Source of the DNA: Salipiger pentaromativorans | GTDB lineage: Bacteria > Pseudomonadota > Alphaproteobacteria > Rhodobacterales > Rhodobacteraceae | Direction of reading: 5' to 3' | Length of the DNA stretch: 64,000 nt | Assembly (NCBI RefSeq): GCF_024721115.1 | Contig: NZ_JAMDHK010000012.1 | Coordinates: 95,566-159,565 of the forward strand | Part shown: positions 61,238-64,000 of the stretch, in pieces | Layout: each line of letters begins with the position of its first letter | Numbering within the stretch: the stretch's first letter is position 1 | Notes under the pieces: generated by a model | The model's database searches: none | Told to the model about the DNA's origin: nothing | What the model saw: only the letters and a program-made list of their open reading frames with translations | Translations under genes and position numbers: made by a program

Positions 61238-61540
61238 TCACTCTTGCAACTTGGCTTGCAGCGCCGCGAAATGGCCCCGGTTCACGCAGCTTTCCGGCGT
61301 GTCGCGCAGGGCCGTTTCGGGCTGATCCAGCCAGCGCTGGCAGCCTTCGGTCCATTGGCAGCCCCGGCAACGCTGCACCATTCCCGCCCAATCCTCCTGG
61401 GCCAGAATGCCGGCATCGGCGGCGGCGACCAGATCGGTGCCATTCGCCTGTGCCATGCGCTGAACAAGCCAGTAATGATCCTTCTCGTCACCGAGCGGCT
61501 GGTTGGGCCGGGCGTCGAACATCCTTCTCTCCTCCGCCAT
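61238..61540 (-). CDS. DUF6455 family protein (paralogue 2 of 3)
   Basis: A 100-aa protein with the same plan: VQRMAQANGTDLVAAADAGI, then RCRGCQWTEGCQRWL and ESCVNRGHFAAL. The cysteine spacing and the final 'C-x-N' match its neighbours while most other positions differ, so the duplications are old. It lies between the other two paralogues with 5- and 6-base gaps, so all three should share one transcript. Confidence 0.82.
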   Translation of the reverse strand: MAEERRMFDARPNQPLGDEKDHYWLVQRMAQANGTDLVAAADAGILAQEDWAGMVQRCRGCQWTEGCQRWLDQPETALRDTPESCVNRGHFAALQAKLQE

Positions 61541-61546
61541 ATCGGT

Positions 61547-61810
61547 TCAGGTCTTGCGCAGCTCTTCGAAGAGCGACACGTTGCGGCAATAGGACGGCGG
61601 CGTCGGCGCCACCTCCTCTTGCGAGGCAAGCCAGACTTCGCAGGCGCAGGGCTGGGTGCAGCCGGTGCAACTGAGGACGGCATCGTCGAGCTGCGAGGAC
61701 GTCAGTTTCCCGCGCATCATCTGTTCGTCGAGATCGAGCCCCAAGGTCGTCGCCATGTGATCGACCAGTCGGGCGTGTCTGTTGAAATCGGTAAGACCAG
61801 GCATTTTCAT
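61547..61810 (-). CDS. DUF6455 family protein (paralogue 3 of 3)
   Basis: An 87-aa protein starting MKMPGL at ATG 61810 (ATG 61804 also possible). It has LVDHMATTLGLDLDEQMMRG, SCTGCTQPCACEVWL and PSYCRNVSLFEEL: the same CxGC...C...C-x-N scheme, with one extra cysteine in the middle. It is the promoter-proximal gene of the trio. Function unknown. Confidence 0.82.
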   Translation of the reverse strand: MKMPGLTDFNRHARLVDHMATTLGLDLDEQMMRGKLTSSQLDDAVLSCTGCTQPCACEVWLASQEEVAPTPPSYCRNVSLFEELRKT

Positions 61811-61899
61811 ACCCCCGCTGATTGTGCTGTCGGACGTAAGGGAACGTAACAGCAGAAGGGCGCTTTGCCCTTGATGCAAGTCAACGCGGGTCGGACGGG

Positions 61900-62610
61900 C
61901 TAGAGCCCGGCGGCATAGGCCTCGGCGGTGCGGCGCACGATGGCGATTCGCGCGGAATTGGGCGGATGGGTGCCCAGAAACCGGTCGCCGGGGTCGGGGA
62001 TCCGCGTGAAGAAGGCCGCGCCGCGCACCGGGTCGTATCCCGCGCGCAGCGTGATGATCGTGCCGAGCTGATCGGCCTCGAGCTCGTATTCCTTGGAGAA
62101 GGTCCGCGCCCCGACGCTGGCGCCGTATTGTTCGGCCGAGCGCACCGTCGCCTCGTCGGCCCCCGACATCGCGGCGATGCCCGAGAAGATGATCGCGCCC
62201 ATCGCCGCGTCTTCCTCGACCCGCGCGAGATGGCCGAGGATGTGATGGGAGGATTCATGCCCCATGACAAAGGCCAGTTCGTCGGCGTTCTGCACCGAGG
62301 CGATCAGCGCGAGGTTGAAGGCGATGATCGGACGGCCGCGCCGGTCGAGGGTCTGGAAGGCGTTGGGATCTTCGTTCGGCCGGTCATCGACGACGATCAG
62401 ATAGTCGCAATTGAGGTTGCGCGTCAGGCGCCGGCATTCGGCCTCGGCCACCGGCTCGATGGTGCTGGCGACAGCCACGAATTGCCGCGAGGCGCGGGCG
62501 GCCTGCTGTTGCACCGGGTCGTCCGGGGTGGAGAGATCCGGCCCGGTGAGCACCGGCACGGACTCGCAGGCCGCGAGCAGGAACAGGACGAGGGGCAGAA
62601 AGCGGCGCAT
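61900..62610 (-). CDS. M48 family zinc metallopeptidase lipoprotein
   Basis: A 236-aa periplasmic protease from ATG 62610. The lipobox is FLLAAC, and the zinc motif HESSH is in FVMGHESSHHILGHLARVEE with the third ligand in KEYELEADQLG. LGTHPPNSARIAIVRR is typical of the BepA/YcaL-like group that maintains outer-membrane proteins. The further upstream open frame has no signal peptide at its start and is rejected. It is divergent from a small conserved gene. Confidence 0.92.
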   Translation of the reverse strand: MRRFLPLVLFLLAACESVPVLTGPDLSTPDDPVQQQAARASRQFVAVASTIEPVAEAECRRLTRNLNCDYLIVVDDRPNEDPNAFQTLDRRGRPIIAFNLALIASVQNADELAFVMGHESSHHILGHLARVEEDAAMGAIIFSGIAAMSGADEATVRSAEQYGASVGARTFSKEYELEADQLGTIITLRAGYDPVRGAAFFTRIPDPGDRFLGTHPPNSARIAIVRRTAEAYAAGL

Positions 62611-62751
62611 GGGCGGTCGGGCTCGGGTCCGGGGTTGGGTCCCGTCACCATAGGGGGCGCGAGGGCATCGCGCCAGAGGCTGACTGTCACAGTGCCGCAC
62701 GGGCGCGTTTTCGGGATAGGCAGCCTCTTCCGGCTGGGCTAGGCTGCCGTC

Positions 62752-62988
62752 ATGTTCAGCATCGAGCACGAATTTGACGCCACGATCGTCACCCTGGTCG
62801 ACGAGGGCGAACAGCCCCTCCAGGAAGACGTGATCGTTTCGACCTTCGAGGAATGCGTCACGGTCGAGCAATACGATCCGCGCACCGACCGGGTGAACAA
62901 GATCACCCTCTCGATCACGCAGATGGAGGATCTTGCCGCCGCCATCTCCCTGCCCGAAGGCGTCTACGTCCGCGACGAGGAAGAATAG
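62752..62988 (+). CDS. Conserved hypothetical 78-aa acidic protein
   Basis: A 78-aa acidic protein (EHEFDATIVTLVDEGEQ, ending YVRDEEE) with alternating beta-strand character and no membrane segment. I do not recognise a named domain, but the position between an M48 gene and a DUF167 gene and the codon usage fit a real gene. The promoter region shared with the M48 gene is 140 bp. Confidence 0.7.
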   Translation: MFSIEHEFDATIVTLVDEGEQPLQEDVIVSTFEECVTVEQYDPRTDRVNKITLSITQMEDLAAAISLPEGVYVRDEEE

Positions 62989-63000
62989 CGCCTCACGGCC

Positions 63001-63258
63001 TCAGGGCTCGACCCGAAACACCTTGTCGCGCGCGGTGGCGCCGCGGATCAGCGTCAGCCGCGATTTCGGCACGCCCAGCGCCTTGGCGAGCAGCTTTTGC
63101 ACGGCGGCGTTGGCCTTGCCGTCCTCGGGGGCGGTGGTGACATAGACCCGCAGCGTGCCCTCTTCGGCACGGATCTCGTTGCGCGAGGCCTTGGGCGTGA
63201 CGCGCAGCTCCAGCGTGGCGCCGGGTGTGGCAAGATGGGCAAGCTCGGCTTTGGCCAT
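63001..63258 (-). CDS. DUF167/YggU family protein
   Basis: An 85-aa protein from ATG 63258. VTPKASRNEIRAEEGTLRV and YVTTAPEDGKANAAVQKLLA then LGVPKSRLTLIRGATARDK are diagnostic for the YggU/DUF167 family, small alpha/beta proteins of unknown function. The convergent 78-aa gene ends 12 bases from its stop. The longer upstream frame is not needed. Confidence 0.93.
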   Translation of the reverse strand: MAKAELAHLATPGATLELRVTPKASRNEIRAEEGTLRVYVTTAPEDGKANAAVQKLLAKALGVPKSRLTLIRGATARDKVFRVEP

Positions 63259-63759
63259 CGGGGTCCTTTCGCGGATGGTGCAGGCCGCGCCATCAAATGC
63301 GTTAGCGGCATGCGGGTCAAGCTGGGCGGGCCTGGGTCTGCTCTGTCTCGACGGTGGAGGGCCGTGTCGTGAAGGCGCGCCGGACAATCCGAGGCGGGGC
63401 CTGTCCCTTATGTAGGAGAGGCTTGCCTTTCCGGGAGCGGCCGCTCGCCTGAGGGCGCTGAAAGTCGTCGTTCTCGCAGGGGTTGGCGAATGATCGGTTG
63501 GAGGCCAGTTTGCGCATGCTGCGCGTTGCGCCAACGTCCGCTTCGTCCCGCAGAGTTGACAGTCGGGACGGCTCGCTCATGTTTGACGATACCCCCAAAA
63601 ATTCAGCCATCCGTTGGCGGATTGAAACCGTCGGCGGTTCCTTCTATCCTATGGAGTAATTTCAATGCGTGGACGCGTTCAATCTCGAGACGATGTGGAT
63701 CGTGAACGGATTTCCCAGGCTGGATTTCGACTGGTTTAGAAAAGCACTTCGAGGTAGAC
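63259..63759. other. Stretch without supported gene near window end
   Basis: About 500 bases. A 97-aa minus-strand frame (63317-63610) lacks a ribosome-binding site and recognisable motifs, so I do not call it. Base composition drops towards the end, with AT-rich sequence from about 63590, for example CCCCCAAAAATTCAGCC, indicating an accessory region. Confidence 0.5.
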
Positions 63760-63927
63760 ATGGACTTGGAAATTGCGGGTTCTGCTGAGCGCAGCATAAT
63801 TAGTCAGGCGGAGCTCTTGTCCACGCTTTCCTTAGCAGTGATTGGTGGTATGCTGGCCGTTCTAATTCAAGTTAGAACTCACAATTCTAGCGACGGTACG
63901 AAAGAAATTTACCTAAGGAAGGTCTGA
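63760..63927 (+). CDS. Small single-helix membrane protein, possibly truncated
   Basis: A 55-aa frame starting MDLEIAGSAERSIISQAELL, with one membrane helix (LSTLSLAVIGGMLAVLIQV) and a basic tail ending LRKV. A GAGG lies 5 bases before the ATG. It is low in GC. Its stop TGA is followed by AAAAACC, which may be the end of an insertion sequence, so the protein could have been longer. No family recognised. Confidence 0.4.
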   Translation: MDLEIAGSAERSIISQAELLSTLSLAVIGGMLAVLIQVRTHNSSDGTKEIYLRKV

Positions 63928-63988
63928 AAAACCTCGCGCTCTGAGGGGTTTGGTATAGACTTTGCGGGACGAAGAAGGAAGCCCCATC

Positions 63989-64000
63989 ATGCCCAAGCAG
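63989..64000 (+). CDS. Start of a further gene, cut by window end
   Basis: ATGCCCAAGCAG gives only MPKQ before the window ends. A GAAGGAAG sequence lies 8-15 bases upstream, a good ribosome-binding site. The start and the upstream sequence resemble the orfA start of IS3-type elements as I remember them, but four codons cannot prove this. Confidence 0.35.

Noticed and set aside
63317..63610. 97-aa minus-strand open frame
   Set aside because: No ribosome-binding site, no recognisable motif and a composition typical of non-coding high-GC frames.
1..64000. CRISPR arrays, prophage genes or rRNA genes
   Set aside because: I saw no regularly spaced direct repeats, no phage structural or integrase genes, and no rRNA sequence anywhere in the window.

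Overview
The window comes from a high-GC alphaproteobacterium of the Rhodobacteraceae (Roseobacter/Rhodobacter group). The evidence is the regB/senC/regA redox-control locus with RegA Asp63 and RegB His221/Cys261 at almost the positions of the Rhodobacter proteins, a TTAAC-N6-TTAAC CtrA-type site, an alphaproteobacterial AddAB nuclease, HslVU, a mitofilin-like COG4223 protein next to HemY, and tightly packed genes with ATGA/GTGA overlaps. It reads as ordinary chromosome with a few accessory patches.

Layout. 1-8.5 kb: one plus-strand run of overlapping genes (hslO 3' part, Nudix CoA pyrophosphatase, CCA-adding enzyme, LysE exporter, two ABC exporter half-transporters, P-loop kinase-like protein, RumA-type RNA methyltransferase). 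8.6-10.9 kb: envelope genes (two YkuD L,D-transpeptidases around a CAP-domain lipoprotein, and a 64-aa exported peptide). 10.9-19.8 kb: ferrochelatase, a BioC-like methyltransferase, comF-grxC-nitrilase-MarR, a lyxose-isomerase-like cupin, an orphan peptide-binding protein, proline iminopeptidase, ubiG and a YciI protein. 19.8-32.3 kb: a long minus-strand block, hslVU, trxA, addBA, murU-amgK (MurNAc recycling), tsaE and a kinase-less PAS protein that I propose is the Rhodobacteraceae DivL, with a full CtrA box upstream. 32.3-35.1 kb: divergent regB / senC-regA. 35.2-38.5 kb: two acetyltransferases, an HD hydrolase, a low-GC patch with three small orphan genes, and an FkbM methyltransferase; this segment separates regA from ahcY, which I recall as close neighbours in Rhodobacter. 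38.5-46 kb: ahcY, a ketopantoate-reductase-like gene, an esterase-like phytase protein, an AGCS amino-acid/sodium symporter with its UspA protein, and DUF2853 and DUF1761 genes. 46-52.6 kb: tsaD-gpsA-yciI-EVE on the minus strand, divergent from hemD-COG4223-hemY. 53-59.1 kb: an accessory stretch bounded by tRNA-Thr(CGT) and tRNA-Leu(CAG), holding a possible tRNA remnant, a damaged IS3-family element, and a two-gene bgsB-bgsA-like system for a c-di-GMP-type polysaccharide. 59.2-64 kb: an NDUFA9-like oxidoreductase, a phosphotransferase-like protein, three tandem DUF6455 paralogues, an M48 lipoprotein, a DUF167 protein, and a low-GC end that may be the edge of another insertion sequence.

The most interesting points are the CtrA box in front of the PAS-only DivL candidate, the bgsBA-like glucan locus between two tRNA genes, the tandem four-cysteine DUF6455 trio, the interruption between regA and ahcY, and two families of short dispersed repeats. 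I see no CRISPR array, prophage or rRNA operon. All assignments rest on reading the sequence and on remembered family features; no database search was possible.
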